Assembly: GCF_004357765.1 (NCBI RefSeq)
Contig: NZ_SMTE01000006.1
Location: 62,001 to 126,000, forward strand
Direction of reading: 5' to 3'
Origin: Pseudomonas putida
Lineage (GTDB): Bacteria; Pseudomonadota; Gammaproteobacteria; Pseudomonadales; Pseudomonadaceae
Length of the DNA stretch: 64,000 nt
Part shown: positions 9,603-19,060 of the stretch, piece after piece
Numbering within the stretch: the first letter of the stretch is position 1
How the letters are laid out: each line of letters opens with the position of its first letter
Made by a program: the position numbers and the translations under genes
Notes under the pieces: model-generated
What the model saw: only the letters and a program-made list of their open reading frames with translations
What the model was told of the DNA's origin: nothing
Database searches by the model: none

Positions 9603-10886
9603 TCACGCCGTACGCACCGCCCCACGCAACGATTGTTGGCCATACACCATCACGCAGTTGCGGCCCGCACCCTTGGCGCTGTACAGCGCCTGATCGGCGG
9701 ATTTGAGCACTTCGTCGGGGTTGCGGTGGTCTGCCAGGCGCTCGGCGACACCAATGCTGATGGTGACCGAGACCGTACCACCGGCACTGCCACTGCGCCG
9801 TTGCCGCCCGGCGCTGTCGTCCTGCGGACGGCTGTTCGGATCGCGCAGATGCATGGCGTAGTTGGCGATCATCTCGCGCACGGCCTCCAGGTGCGGCAGG
9901 CATTCCTCGGCGGTCTTGCCAGCGAATACCAGGGCGAACTCCTCGCCACCATAACGGTAGGCGCGCCCGCCACCGGTGACTTTGGCCAAACGACTGGCGA
10001 CCAGGCGCAGCACCTGGTCGCCGACATCGTGGCCATGGGTGTCGTTGAATTTCTTGAAGTGGTCGACATCGGTCATGGCGATCACATAGTTGCGCCCAAG
10101 GCGCTGCATACGCTCGTTCAGCGCCCGGCGCCCGGGCAGACCGGTCAGCTCGTCGCGGAAGGCCATCTGGTAGGCCTCATGGGAGACCGCCGCGGCAATC
10201 ATCAGCATCACCTGGCTGCACATGATGTTCAGGGTGAAGGGCAGAATGAAAGTCTTGGGCAGCATCCAGAAGATGCCGACCAGGCCGATCAGCTGTGCCG
10301 CATGCAGGGGCCGCGGCTCGCGCAGGTATTGCACCACCAGCAGGATGAACACCATCAGGAACAACGGGTAGACCATCTGGATCAGGCTCATCCACTGGCC
10401 ATGCAGTGCCGGCCAGCGGATTTCCGCCAACCACGCCAGCAGGGCGTCCGGGAAACTCTGCTCCAGTGCCAGGGCCACGCTGCCCACGGCGAACAGTACG
10501 GCGAACCGCGCCAGCAGGTCCTGGGCCAGGTGAGTGCGCTCCTGCCAGGCGCCGAACAAACCGTACAAGGCGGGTAGCAACAAGCACACCAGGTGGAAGA
10601 TGACCGCCGCATCCTCTCGGACGCGGCCGTTGTCACGGTAGTAATCGGTCTGGGTATCGAGCAGGAAATAGGCGATGTACACCGTGACCATTAGGAACAA
10701 TTCGCGCTGGCGGCGATACACCGCGCAATAGGCGCCGCCCAGCAGCAGCACCAACGTCGGCAGGACGTTGAACAGGGACGTGAAGAACACACTCAGGTCC
10801 CTCACATAGGCCGCCGCGAGGCCCGCCAGCAACAAGAACAGCGAAGGCAGAAAATGGCTCGCGCGGACCGCGTTTAGACGAAACAA
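9603..10886 (-). CDS. Membrane-bound GGDEF diguanylate cyclase
   Basis: 427 residues. The first 245 residues are hydrophobic with about seven or eight membrane helices; the rest is a GGDEF domain with an intact active-site GGEEF at residues 313-317, preceded by TDVDHFKKFNDTHGHDVGD. It should make cyclic di-GMP from GTP in the cytoplasm, with the membrane part sensing an unknown signal. There is no RxxD inhibitory site 5 residues before GGEEF, so product feedback through the I-site looks absent. A low-complexity insert (about residues 355-375) interrupts the domain. The start is TTG at 10886, with ggag 6 bases upstream; no in-frame ATG gives the full first helix. It sits between two acyl-CoA dehydrogenase paralogues, all on the minus strand. 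Confidence 0.88.
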   Translation of the reverse strand: MFRLNAVRASHFLPSLFLLLAGLAAAYVRDLSVFFTSLFNVLPTLVLLLGGAYCAVYRRQRELFLMVTVYIAYFLLDTQTDYYRDNGRVREDAAVIFHLVCLLLPALYGLFGAWQERTHLAQDLLARFAVLFAVGSVALALEQSFPDALLAWLAEIRWPALHGQWMSLIQMVYPLFLMVFILLVVQYLREPRPLHAAQLIGLVGIFWMLPKTFILPFTLNIMCSQVMLMIAAAVSHEAYQMAFRDELTGLPGRRALNERMQRLGRNYVIAMTDVDHFKKFNDTHGHDVGDQVLRLVASRLAKVTGGGRAYRYGGEEFALVFAGKTAEECLPHLEAVREMIANYAMHLRDPNSRPQDDSAGRQRRSGSAGGTVSVTISIGVAERLADHRNPDEVLKSADQALYSAKGAGRNCVMVYGQQSLRGAVRTA

Positions 10887-11075
10887 GGGAATCTCCGACC
10901 CGGCAGATCAATAATGGCATTGTGCCCTTACTTCATCGGCAACACACGTGAATAGATGAATAGGTTGCTGGGTTAACGGCAGCGGGACGGCTGGGCTTGA
11001 GGTTTTTCTGCGGGGTCGATCGTCGGCAAGCGGCTGCCAGAAGGTGGGGCGGGCGATGAGCGAGCGCCAAAGCGC

Positions 11076-11110
11076 AAAAAACCCGCCTGCCGGTGAAGGC
11101 AGGCGGGTTT
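11076..11110 (-). terminator. Rho-independent terminator after the second acyl-CoA dehydrogenase gene
   Basis: Arms aaacccgcctgcc and ggcaggcgggttt form a 13-bp stem; on the minus strand a run of six T follows. It lies 20 bases beyond the stop at 11130. Confidence 0.9.
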
Positions 11111-11129
11111 CGCTACGAGCGGAGCGGGC

Positions 11130-12935
11130 TTAGATAGAGAGACCGAAGTCCTCTTCCTTCATCGCCATCAAGTTGCCAGCGCCCGACAGCATCGCAGCCA
11201 CATGGGTGCGGGTGCGTGGCAGGATGCGCTGGAAGTAGAAGCGCGCGGTCTGCAGCTTGGCGGTGTAGAACCCTTCTTCGCTGGTGCCGGCGGCAAGCTT
11301 CTCGGCGGCCAGGCGGGCGATGTCGGCCCAGAAGTAGGCCAGGCAGGCGTAACCGGAGTACATCAGGTAATCCACCGATGCGGCGCCCACTTCCTCGCGG
11401 TCTTTCATGGCGGCCATGCCGACTTTCATGGTCAGCTCGCCCCACTCCTTGTTCAGCGCCGCCAGCGGCTCGACGAACTCCTTGACCGCCTCGTTGCCTT
11501 CCTGGGCTTGGCAGAACTTGTGCACGATCTTGGTGAAGCCCTTGAGTGCTTCGCCCTGGGTCATCAGCACTTTGCGCCCGAGCAGGTCGAGGGCCTGGAT
11601 GCCGGTGGTGCCTTCGTACAGCATGGAGATACGGCTGTCGCGCACGTTCTGCTCCATGCCCCACTCGGCGATGAAACCGTGGCCGCCGTAGATCTGCACG
11701 CCATGGTTGGCCGCCTCGAAGCCCACTTCGGTCATGAAGGCCTTGGCGATCGGGGTCATGAAGGCCAGCAACGCATCGGCCTTCTTGCGCTCTTCCTCGT
11801 CCTGGCTGTACTTGACGATGTCGACCTGCTTGGCGGTGAAGTAGACCATCGCGCGGTTGCCTTCGGCGAACGCCTTCATGGTCAGCAGCATGCGCCGCAC
11901 GTCAGGGTGGACGATGATCGGGTCAGCGGCTTTTTCCGGGGCCTTGGGACCGGTCAGCGAACGCATTTGCAGCCGCTCGCGGGCGTACTTCAGGCCACCC
12001 TGGAAGGCCACCTCGGCGTGGGCCAGGCCCTGCAGGGCGGTGCCCAGACGCGCGGTGTTCATGAAGGTGAACATACAGTTCAGGCCTTTGTTGGCCGGGC
12101 CGATCAGGAAGCCGGTGGCGCCGTCGAAGTTCATCACGCAGGTGGCGTTGCCGTGGATGCCCATCTTGTGCTCGAGCGAGCCACAGCTCACGGCGTTGCG
12201 CTCACCGACGCCGCCTTCGCTGTTAGGCAGGAACTTGGGCACGATGAACAGCGAAATGCCTTTGGTGCCGGCCGGTGCATCCGGCAGGCGCGCCAGGACG
12301 ATGTGGACGATGTTGTCGGCCATGTCGTGCTCACCGGCGGAGATGAAGATCTTGGTGCCGGAAACCTTGTAGGAACCGTCAGCCTGAGGCTCGGCCTTGG
12401 TGCGCAGCATGCCCAGGTCGGTGCCGCAGTGCGGTTCGGTCAAGCACATGGTGCCGGTCCACTCGCCGGTCACCAGCTTGCTCAGGTAGGTGTGCTGCTG
12501 CTCGGCGGTGCCGTGGGCAGACAGGGTGTTCATCGCGCCATGGGACAGCCCTGGGTACATGCCCCACGACCAGTTCGACTCGCCGACCATCTCGCTGATG
12601 GCCAGGCCCAGCGACTCCGGCAGGCCTTGGCCGCCATGCTCGACGTCATGCGCCAGGCTCGGCCAGCCACCTTCGACGAACTGCTGGTAGGCCTCTTTGA
12701 AGCCGGTCGGCGTGGTCACGCCCGACTCGCTCCAGGTGCAGCCTTCGAGGTCGCCGACGCGGTTCAGCGGTGCCAGCACCTGCTCACAGAACTTCGCGCC
12801 TTCCTCGAGGATCGCGTCGACCATATCGGGCGTGGCGTCCTGGCAACCTGGCAGGCTCTGATAATGCGCCTCATAGCCGAGCAGCTCGTCGCGGACGAAG
12901 CGAATGTCACGCAAGGGGGCTTTGTAATCAGGCAT
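11130..12935 (-). CDS. Acyl-CoA dehydrogenase (large type, paralogue)
   Basis: 601 residues with the same layout as the enzyme at 7704-9482: MCLTEPHCGTDLG, KMGIHGNATCVMNFD and LYEGTTGIQALDLLGRK motifs, and a C-terminal helical extension. It is an FAD enzyme of fatty-acid or related acyl-CoA beta-oxidation. The ATG at 12935 has agagg about 10 bases upstream. A strong terminator follows immediately, so this gene is probably its own transcript and not co-transcribed with the GGDEF gene downstream. Substrate specificity is unknown. Confidence 0.93.
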   Translation of the reverse strand: MPDYKAPLRDIRFVRDELLGYEAHYQSLPGCQDATPDMVDAILEEGAKFCEQVLAPLNRVGDLEGCTWSESGVTTPTGFKEAYQQFVEGGWPSLAHDVEHGGQGLPESLGLAISEMVGESNWSWGMYPGLSHGAMNTLSAHGTAEQQHTYLSKLVTGEWTGTMCLTEPHCGTDLGMLRTKAEPQADGSYKVSGTKIFISAGEHDMADNIVHIVLARLPDAPAGTKGISLFIVPKFLPNSEGGVGERNAVSCGSLEHKMGIHGNATCVMNFDGATGFLIGPANKGLNCMFTFMNTARLGTALQGLAHAEVAFQGGLKYARERLQMRSLTGPKAPEKAADPIIVHPDVRRMLLTMKAFAEGNRAMVYFTAKQVDIVKYSQDEEERKKADALLAFMTPIAKAFMTEVGFEAANHGVQIYGGHGFIAEWGMEQNVRDSRISMLYEGTTGIQALDLLGRKVLMTQGEALKGFTKIVHKFCQAQEGNEAVKEFVEPLAALNKEWGELTMKVGMAAMKDREEVGAASVDYLMYSGYACLAYFWADIARLAAEKLAAGTSEEGFYTAKLQTARFYFQRILPRTRTHVAAMLSGAGNLMAMKEEDFGLSI

Positions 12936-13124
12936 TGCGATGAACCTCTGTAATGAGTCCGGTGGGGAGACCGCAGGTACCGACCAGCTCTTGCCGGCTT
13001 TCGGTCAAACAGTTGTTTGAAACTTACGTTTAGCTCCGCTGGATGTCAAGCCGGGACGATGGTGCCATTTCTGCCGTGGAAAGTGACATTGATGCCACGC
13101 TTGGAGAAATGCCCTGAAACGACT

Positions 13125-13210
13125 GTGGGAGCGGGCTTGCCCGCGAATGGGCCCTCCCAGACAAACAAAGGTGTCTGAAATGACGCATTCGCGGGCAAGC
13201 CCGCTCCCAC
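13125..13210. repeat. REP inverted pair (REPIN-like)
   Basis: The 25-bp element beginning gtgggagcgggcttgcccgc at 13125-13149 reappears as its exact reverse complement at 13186-13210, separated by 36 bp. This is the extragenic palindrome commonly dispersed in P. putida-group genomes. The 301-bp gap 12936-13236 otherwise shows only the upstream region of the acyl-CoA dehydrogenase gene. Confidence 0.9.
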
Positions 13211-13236
13211 AAGGTTCGCGAGTGATTCGCGACAAA

Positions 13237-13533
13237 TCAGGCGTAGGTGTCGATGAAACGACCGAGCATTTCGTCGGAGGCCTTGGCGACGTTCACGCCA
13301 AGTTCGACTTGCTGCTTGCCCAATGCCATTTGCACGGTATCGGTGGCGAGGTCCAGCTGCTGGCTGCGGTCGACCGAACGCAGGCGCTCGGCCTGGTAGT
13401 CGCTGGACTGGCTGGTGGCGGCGCGCTCGACCGAGGCATTGGCGATGTTGCTGGCGGCCTGGTCGATACGCTGCTGGCCACTCTGGATGGCGCTGAGGCC
13501 GGCGTAATAGGCAGTGCTGCCGGTGATTTCCAT
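13237..13533 (-). CDS. Small protein with flagellar rod-like N-terminal motif
   Basis: 98 residues from the ATG at 13533, with ttggag 9 bases upstream. Residues about 12-34 (GLSAIQSGQQRIDQAASNIA, then NA) resemble the N-terminal signature of FlgB/FlgC/FlgE-type axial proteins, in which a short helix precedes an ANNIAN motif. The remainder is helical and polar, without signal peptide or membrane segment. It is far shorter than FlgC (about 147 residues) and lies away from any flagellar genes. It may be a degenerate or repurposed axial-type peptide; I do not know its function. Confidence 0.7.
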   Translation of the reverse strand: MEITGSTAYYAGLSAIQSGQQRIDQAASNIANASVERAATSQSSDYQAERLRSVDRSQQLDLATDTVQMALGKQQVELGVNVAKASDEMLGRFIDTYA

Positions 13534-13660
13534 GTCAGGACTCCAATGACGCGGGGTGTGAACAAGGCCAATTAAAGCAGGCCAGGGCCGAAAAGGCCCG
13601 TTTAAATCCCTAATGGCTCAGTGCCACCTGATAGGCCTAAGGTATTCCTGTCCCGACCCG

Positions 13661-13724
13661 TTCGCGGGTAAACCCGCGCCTACAGGATCTTCGCAGGCTC
13701 TGTAGGAGCGGGTTTACCCGCGAA
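13661..13724. repeat. REP inverted pair
   Basis: ttcgcgggtaaacccgcgcc at 13661-13680 and its near-complement ending cgggtttacccgcgaa at 13709-13724 face each other between the rod-like ORF and bioD. Sequence differs slightly from the 13.1-kb REP (taaacc instead of caagcc), showing a second REP variant. Confidence 0.85.
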
Positions 13725-13744
13725 AGGGCCGGCACAGGAACCTG

Positions 13745-14425
13745 CTAATCCAGAAGGTCCAGTTGCAGGTGCTCGGCCACCGAATCGGCGCTGGCCTGCT
13801 TGAGCTTGGGCACCCGTCCGAGGCACGGCGCCGGCAGGCGCTCGGCCAGGCTCGCCAGGTTCTCTTCCAGGCGCGAAGTCCGCGGCTCGATGATGTTGGC
13901 TACCCATCCGGCCAGTTGCAGGCCGTCACGCTCGATCGCCTCGGCGCTGAGCAAGGCATGGCTGATACAACCCAGGCGCACGCCCACCACGAGGATCACC
14001 GGCAAGCGCAAGGCGATGGCCAGGTCGGAAAGGTTCTCCAGCCCCGACAGGGGCACCCGCCAGCCGCCCGCCCCCTCGATCAAGGTGAAGTCGGCATTTT
14101 GCTGCAGCACGTTGCGCATTGCGCTCAGCAATGTCGGCACGGTAAGCGTCACGCCCGCCTCGCGCGCGGCCACATGGGGGGCGATGGCGGGTTCGAAGGC
14201 GAATGGGTTGACCTGCTCATAGGGCAGCTTGATCGTGCTTTCATCGATCAGCGCCTGGGCATCGCTATTACGCAGGCCCTTGGGCGTCATCGTGCAGCCC
14301 GACGCCACCGGCTTCGCGCCGAGCGTGCTCAGCCCTTGCAAACGCGCCGCATGGAGCAAGCCCGCAGCAATGGTAGTCTTGCCCACATCGGTATCGGTCC
14401 CGGCGATGAAATACGCTTGGCTCAT
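13745..14425 (-). CDS. bioD: BioD, dethiobiotin synthetase
   Basis: 226 residues. Makes dethiobiotin from 7,8-diaminopelargonate, CO2 and ATP. The P-loop GTDTDVGKTT is at residues 9-18 and the EGAGGWRVPL motif for Mg-ATP/substrate binding near 115. Last gene of the leftward cluster bioB-bioF-bioH-bioC-bioD; 9 bases separate it from bioC. The ATG at 14425 has ggag upstream. bioA is not present in this cluster, as is usual for pseudomonads. Confidence 0.97.
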   Translation of the reverse strand: MSQAYFIAGTDTDVGKTTIAAGLLHAARLQGLSTLGAKPVASGCTMTPKGLRNSDAQALIDESTIKLPYEQVNPFAFEPAIAPHVAAREAGVTLTVPTLLSAMRNVLQQNADFTLIEGAGGWRVPLSGLENLSDLAIALRLPVILVVGVRLGCISHALLSAEAIERDGLQLAGWVANIIEPRTSRLEENLASLAERLPAPCLGRVPKLKQASADSVAEHLQLDLLD

Positions 14426-14434
14426 CTCACTCCC

Positions 14435-15253
14435 TCACAGCAGTGGCTTGCGCATCACACCATAGACCACCTGATAGGTGGCAGGCAGCCCCTCGGCCTG
14501 GCGAAACGCTTCATACGCCTGCAGTAACCCTTGCATACGGGCGCGCCCAGTCAAGCCCGAAGGCCGGCCGGGGTTGAGGTTGTGCGCACCCAGCGCCTTG
14601 AGCTCATGGGTCAGGCTGCGCACGTCGGGATAATGCAGCACATGGGCACGACGTTGCAGGGAAAGCGTCTCCAGGCCGCTGGCGGCACATAGCTGTTGGT
14701 AGTCCTCGAAGCGGCGGAAGCGATTGACGTGCACCATGCCGTCCACTGCCTGCCAACTGGCCCGCAGTTCATCGAGGGTACCGACACACAGGCTGCTGAA
14801 CGCCAGCACGCCACCGGGACGCAACACCCGCCGCGCTTCGCCCAGGACGCTGGCGAACTGGCTGCACCACTGCACGGCCAGACTACTGAACAGCAGATCG
14901 ACGCTGGCATCGCGCAGCGGCAGGCGCTCGGCATCGCCGGCGACATGGTAACGCGCACCGCCCTGCACGCCGCGGGCATGGCGCAGCATGCCTTCGGCAA
15001 TATCCACCGCCACCCCATTGCCTGACGCATAACGCTCGGCCAGCACCCGGCTGAAATGGCCCGTGCCGCTGCCCAGATCCACCCAGCACGAGGGCTGCAG
15101 GTCCTCAGGCAGCTGTTCGAGCAGGCTCACGCCGACTGCGCGCTGCAGGGCCGCCACGCTGTCGTAGCTGCCTGCCGCGCGTGAAAAAGAAGCCGCCACC
15201 TGGCGCTTGTCCGGCAGCGCGCCGGGCAGGGCCGGACGGGAAAGGTCAGTCAT
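14435..15253 (-). CDS. bioC: BioC, malonyl-ACP O-methyltransferase
   Basis: 272 residues from the ATG at 15253, whose start overlaps the bioH stop by 8 bases. SAM-dependent methyltransferase: motif I is [12 protein letters not shown] near residue 56. It methylates the free carboxyl of malonyl-ACP so that the fatty-acid synthase machinery can build pimeloyl-ACP methyl ester. An in-frame extension of 34 codons to 15355 is rejected because it would lie inside bioH and reads as shadow sequence. Confidence 0.95.
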   Translation of the reverse strand: MTDLSRPALPGALPDKRQVAASFSRAAGSYDSVAALQRAVGVSLLEQLPEDLQPSCWVDLGSGTGHFSRVLAERYASGNGVAVDIAEGMLRHARGVQGGARYHVAGDAERLPLRDASVDLLFSSLAVQWCSQFASVLGEARRVLRPGGVLAFSSLCVGTLDELRASWQAVDGMVHVNRFRRFEDYQQLCAASGLETLSLQRRAHVLHYPDVRSLTHELKALGAHNLNPGRPSGLTGRARMQGLLQAYEAFRQAEGLPATYQVVYGVMRKPLL

Positions 15254-15977
15254 CGCCACTCTCATGCAGGAAACTCTTGATACCCGACGCCAGTTCCTGT
15301 GGGTACTCCAGCAGGAACGCGTGGGAACTGTCTTCGACCAGGCCGACCTCGACATCCGGCAGCAACTCGCTCAAGGCCTTCGCTGCGCCAGGCGGTACCA
15401 GTGCATCACTTCCAGCGAACAGGTGCAGCTGCGGGCCGGGGTAGGTCTCCAGCGCGGCACGGGTGTCCAGTTGGGCCAACACTTGCAGGCCGGTCGCCAG
15501 GTACAGCGGATCGGTGTCCGGCACCCCCACGCCCAGTTGCCGCAGCAAGGTGCGCGGCTGCTGCGCGCCGTCGCTGCACAGGGTGCGGAAACGCTTGAGG
15601 GTGACCTGGGTGTGGCTGCGGCAACCATCGAGGAAAGTCCCGAAGGTGTCTTCGGCCATGCCGTGGGGCCAGTCCGCCCGCGCCACGAAACTCGGATTGC
15701 TGGCCAGCGTCAGCAGGCCACAGCAATGGTCGCCGCGCTTGCGCGCCAGTTCGCTGGCGAGCATGCCGCCGAACGACCAGCCGCCAAGCCAGGCATCGGT
15801 GGGCAGATGACGGTCGAGGTGGTCGACCCAGACTTGCACGTCGGCCTCGGCCAACTCCGGCAGCGCCACCAGGTCGATCCGCAGGCGCGCATCCTGGGCC
15901 CGCAGGCTCGCGGCCAGCGGCTGCAGGGAAGCAGTGCCCAGCCCCCAGCCGGGCAGGAGAATCACTCGGTTACGCAT
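15246..15977 (-). CDS. bioH: BioH, pimeloyl-ACP methyl ester esterase
   Basis: 243 residues, alpha/beta hydrolase. The nucleophile is Ser68 in GGWSFGG; the acid and base are in the C-terminal [10 protein letters not shown] and EDSSHAFL segments. BioH cleaves the methyl ester and ends chain elongation, giving pimeloyl-ACP for BioF. The ATG at 15977 overlaps the bioF stop by 8 bases (ATGCGTAA), a coupled arrangement. Confidence 0.95.
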   Translation of the reverse strand: MRNRVILLPGWGLGTASLQPLAASLRAQDARLRIDLVALPELAEADVQVWVDHLDRHLPTDAWLGGWSFGGMLASELARKRGDHCCGLLTLASNPSFVARADWPHGMAEDTFGTFLDGCRSHTQVTLKRFRTLCSDGAQQPRTLLRQLGVGVPDTDPLYLATGLQVLAQLDTRAALETYPGPQLHLFAGSDALVPPGAAKALSELLPDVEVGLVEDSSHAFLLEYPQELASGIKSFLHESGDD

Positions 15978-17142
15978 CGGCGGACTCCAACTGTGGATAG
16001 CACTCGGCCAATGCATTCAACAATAGCTGCACCTGTGCCTCACTGTGCGCGGCGCTGAGAGTGACACGCAGCCGTGCGCCGCCAGCGGGCACGGTCGGAG
16101 GACGGATCGCGGTCACCAAAAGACCACGCTCGCGCAGCATCTGCGACAGACGCAACGCCTGTGCGCTACCGCCGATCAGGATCGGTTGGATCGGGGTAGG
16201 GCTGTCCATCAGTTGCAGGCCGATCTGCTCGGCACCCTGGCGGAACTGGCGGATCAGCGCAGCCAGGTGCTCGCGCCGCCAACTTTCCGCACGCAACAGC
16301 TCCAGGCTTTTCAGGGTGGCGCAGGCCAGCGCCGGTGGCTGACTAGTGGTGTAGATGTAGGGCCGGGCGAACTGCACCAGCGCCTCGATCAGTTCATCGC
16401 TGCCGGCGACGAACGCACCGGCGGTGCCGCAGGCCTTGCCCAGCGTACCGATCAGCACCGGCACCTGGTCGATACCCAGGCCAAAGTGCTCGACGATACC
16501 GCCGCCATTGGCACCCAGCGTACCCAGGCCATGGGCGTCGTCGACCATCATCCAGGCGCCATGTGCCTGCGTCACCTCGGCCAGCGCCGGCAAATCGGCC
16601 AGGTCGCCGTCCATGCTGAATACGCCGTCGGTCACCACCAGGGTGTTGCCGCTGGCCTTGGCCAGGCGGCTCTGCAGGCTGGCCGCGTCGTTATGCAGGT
16701 AGCGGCTGAAGCGCGCACCGCTGAGCAAACCACCGTCGAGCAGCGAGGCATGGTTGAGGCGGTCCTGCAGCACCGTATCGCCCTGCCCCACCAGCGCGGT
16801 GATGGCGCCGAGATTGGCCATGTAGCCAGTGGAGAACAGCAGCGCACGCGGGCGCCCGGTCAATTCGGCCAAGGCTTCCTCGACCTGGTGATGCGGGGTG
16901 CTGTGGCCAATCACCAGATGCGAGGCGCCACCGCCCACGCCCCAGCGCTCGGCACCGGCCTGCCAGGCGGCGATGACCTCGGGGTGGTTGGCCAGGCCCA
17001 GGTAATCGTTGCTACAGAAGGCCAACAACGGCTGGCCATCGACGACCACCTGCGGCCCCTGCGGGCTCTGCAGCAGCGGCCGCTGCCGATACAGGTCCGC
17101 GGCGCGCCGTTCGGCAAGGCGCGCCGCCAGGTCAAAGGCCAT
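15970..17142 (-). CDS. bioF: BioF, 8-amino-7-oxononanoate synthase
   Basis: 390 residues. PLP-dependent alpha-oxoamine synthase condensing pimeloyl-ACP with L-alanine. The PLP lysine is Lys236 in [21 protein letters not shown] supplies the cofactor-ring Asp. The ATG at 17142 lies one base after the bioB stop (TGACATG). Upstream in-frame sequence to 17241 overlaps bioB and is not coding. Confidence 0.97.
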   Translation of the reverse strand: MAFDLAARLAERRAADLYRQRPLLQSPQGPQVVVDGQPLLAFCSNDYLGLANHPEVIAAWQAGAERWGVGGGASHLVIGHSTPHHQVEEALAELTGRPRALLFSTGYMANLGAITALVGQGDTVLQDRLNHASLLDGGLLSGARFSRYLHNDAASLQSRLAKASGNTLVVTDGVFSMDGDLADLPALAEVTQAHGAWMMVDDAHGLGTLGANGGGIVEHFGLGIDQVPVLIGTLGKACGTAGAFVAGSDELIEALVQFARPYIYTTSQPPALACATLKSLELLRAESWRREHLAALIRQFRQGAEQIGLQLMDSPTPIQPILIGGSAQALRLSQMLRERGLLVTAIRPPTVPAGGARLRVTLSAAHSEAQVQLLLNALAECYPQLESADA

Positions 17143-17143
17143 G

Positions 17144-18202
17144 TCAGGCGCTGGCTGCGTCGTAGAACAGCTCGCTGCTGCGTTGCTCGACCAGAGCCTG
17201 CTCGATCGCGGCCTGGTGCACTTCGTCGGCGTGCTCTTCACGCGCTTCGGGCTTGATGCCCAAGCGGGCGAACAGTTGCATGTCCTTGTCGGCCTGCGGG
17301 TTGGCTGTGGTCAGCAGCTTCTCACCGTAGAAGATCGAGTTGGCCCCAGCCATGAACGCCAGTGCCTGCATCTGCTCGTTCATCTGCTCACGGCCGGCCG
17401 ACAGGCGCACGTGGGACTTGGGCATGAGAATACGGGCCACCGCCAACATGCGGATGAAGTCGAACGGGTCGACGTCCTCTTCCTCGGCCAGCGGGGTGCC
17501 GGCAACCTTGACCAGCATGTTGATCGGCACCGATTCCGGGTGTTCTGGCAGGTTGGCCAGCTGGATCAACAGGCCGGCGCGGTCGTCCAGCGACTCACCC
17601 ATGCCGAGGATCCCGCCGGAACAGATCTTCATCCCCGCCTCACGCACATAGGCCAAGGTCTGCAAACGCTCGCCATAGGTGCGGGTGGTGATGATGCTGC
17701 CGTAGAACTCCGGCGAGGTGTCGAGGTTATGGTTGTAGTAGTCCAGCCCGGCCTGGGCCAGGGCGGCGGTCTGCTCCTGATCGAGCTTGCCGAGGGTCAT
17801 GCAGGTTTCCAGGCCCATGGCCTTGACCCCTTTGACCATCTCCAGCACGTAGGGCATGTCTTTGGCCGATGGGTGTTTCCAGGCCGCGCCCATGCAGAAG
17901 CGTGTCGAGCCGATGGCCTTGGCCCGGGCGGCCTCTTCCAGCACCTTCTGCACTTCCATCAGCTTCTGTTTTTCCAGCCCGGTGTTGTAGTGACCGGACT
18001 GCGGACAATATTTGCAATCTTCCGGACAGGCGCCGGTCTTGATCGACAGCAGCGTCGAGACCTGCACGCGGTTGGCGTCGAAGTGCGCGCGGTGCACGGT
18101 CTGCGCCTGGAACAGCAAGTCATTGAATGGTTGCTGAAACAGCGCCTTGACCTCGGCCAGGGACCAGTCGTGACGTGTTGTTGCAGTTGTGCTGGCGCTC
18201 AT
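17144..18202 (-). CDS. bioB: BioB, biotin synthase
   Basis: 352 residues from the ATG at 18202 (aagga about 9 bases upstream). Radical-SAM enzyme that inserts sulfur into dethiobiotin; the 4Fe-4S cysteines are C59, C63 and C66 (CPEDCKYC). The C-terminal residues vary, as in the family. First gene of the leftward biotin operon and divergent from comF with 88 bp between starts. A BirA-type operator covers the promoter. Confidence 0.97.
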   Translation of the reverse strand: MSASTTATTRHDWSLAEVKALFQQPFNDLLFQAQTVHRAHFDANRVQVSTLLSIKTGACPEDCKYCPQSGHYNTGLEKQKLMEVQKVLEEAARAKAIGSTRFCMGAAWKHPSAKDMPYVLEMVKGVKAMGLETCMTLGKLDQEQTAALAQAGLDYYNHNLDTSPEFYGSIITTRTYGERLQTLAYVREAGMKICSGGILGMGESLDDRAGLLIQLANLPEHPESVPINMLVKVAGTPLAEEEDVDPFDFIRMLAVARILMPKSHVRLSAGREQMNEQMQALAFMAGANSIFYGEKLLTTANPQADKDMQLFARLGIKPEAREEHADEVHQAAIEQALVEQRSSELFYDAASA

Positions 18203-18273
18203 CGGCGTTTCCTTGTTTAGGCTGTAGCAGGCGCCGACACGGAAAACCCGCCAGCGCATCACGGATAGCTTGC

Positions 18274-18302
18274 ATAGTCATGGAAGGCCTATGAACTGTC
18301 AA
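18274..18302 (-). promoter_or_regulatory. Predicted sigma-70 promoter of bioB
   Basis: On the minus strand a perfect TTGACA (-35, plus-strand 18297-18302) is followed after 17 bp by gactat (-10, 18274-18279; 3 of 6 to consensus). It points at bioB, 72 bases before the start codon. The -35 box lies inside one half of the BirA operator. Confidence 0.55.
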
Positions 18303-19028
18303 CCACGCCCTAAATCACTGGTTTACAAGTGGATAAATAGTAACCAGATCTGTTTGCTGTGCGACGCTCGCGCCGGGCAGCCCTATCCGCTCTGTATCGC
18401 CTGTGAACAGGAGCTGCCTTGGCTGGAAGATCAGTGCCTGCGCTGCGCCCTGCCCCTGCCGATGGCCGGCCTGACCTGCGCCCAGTGCTGCCGCCGGGCT
18501 CCGCCGTTCGATCAAGTGGTGGCGCCCTGGCACTACGGCTTTCCGCTGGATACCCTGGTCAGCCGCTTCAAACACAACCGCCAATGGCCACTGGGGCGAT
18601 TGCTGGCCGAGTTGCTCGGCCATGCCCTGCGCCATCGTTTCGCCGAAGGCCTGCCACGCCCACAATTGCTGGTGCCGGTACCACTGGCCAGACGCCGGCT
18701 GCGCAAGCGCAGCTTCAATCAGGCGGCGATGCTGGCGCGTTGGTTGTCGACCCAGCTGTCGATAACCTGTGACCCAAGCGTCCTGCTGCGCACCCGCGAC
18801 ACGCCTGCGCAGCAGAACCTGGATGCCCGCGCCAGACAGGGCAATCTGCGCGGAGCCTTCGCACTGGCCCCCGGGCTCACGCTGGCAGGTCGACACATCG
18901 CCCTGGTCGATGACGTGATGACCACGGGTGCCACGGCCCGGACCATTGCCGGGCTGCTGCGCCGGGCTGGAGCGCGGCGGGTCGATGTCTATTGCCTGGC
19001 GCGTACAGCCAAGCCGGGGCATGTATGA
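18291..19028 (+). CDS. comF: ComF family phosphoribosyltransferase-like protein
   Basis: 245 residues from the ATG at 18291. An N-terminal zinc-ribbon-like region (CLLCDA, CIACEQ, CLRCALPL, CAQCCR) precedes a type-I PRTase domain with the PRPP motif ALVDDVMTTGATA near residue 207. ComF is needed for DNA uptake in naturally competent bacteria; in pseudomonads the role is unproven. It is divergent from bioB, and its 5' end overlaps the BirA operator. A TTG start seven codons upstream is less likely. Confidence 0.88.
   Translation: MNCQPRPKSLVYKWINSNQICLLCDARAGQPYPLCIACEQELPWLEDQCLRCALPLPMAGLTCAQCCRRAPPFDQVVAPWHYGFPLDTLVSRFKHNRQWPLGRLLAELLGHALRHRFAEGLPRPQLLVPVPLARRRLRKRSFNQAAMLARWLSTQLSITCDPSVLLRTRDTPAQQNLDARARQGNLRGAFALAPGLTLAGRHIALVDDVMTTGATARTIAGLLRRAGARRVDVYCLARTAKPGHV
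18296..18328. promoter_or_regulatory. BirA-type biotin operator
   Basis: CTGTCAACC-N15-GGTTTACAA. The right half is an exact match to the proteobacterial BirA half-site, the left half matches 7 of 9, and the 15-bp spacer fits. Biotinyl-AMP-bound BirA would block the bioB -35 element. The operator falls within the first codons of comF, so comF may be repressed as well. Confidence 0.75.
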
Positions 19029-19060
19029 TTCCTCACAGACCCCTTGAACCAGTGCCGCCC

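Noticed and set aside
13125-13210. Repeats that might look like a CRISPR array
   Set aside because: They are inverted pairs of REP elements, not direct repeats with regular spacers, and no cas genes are present.
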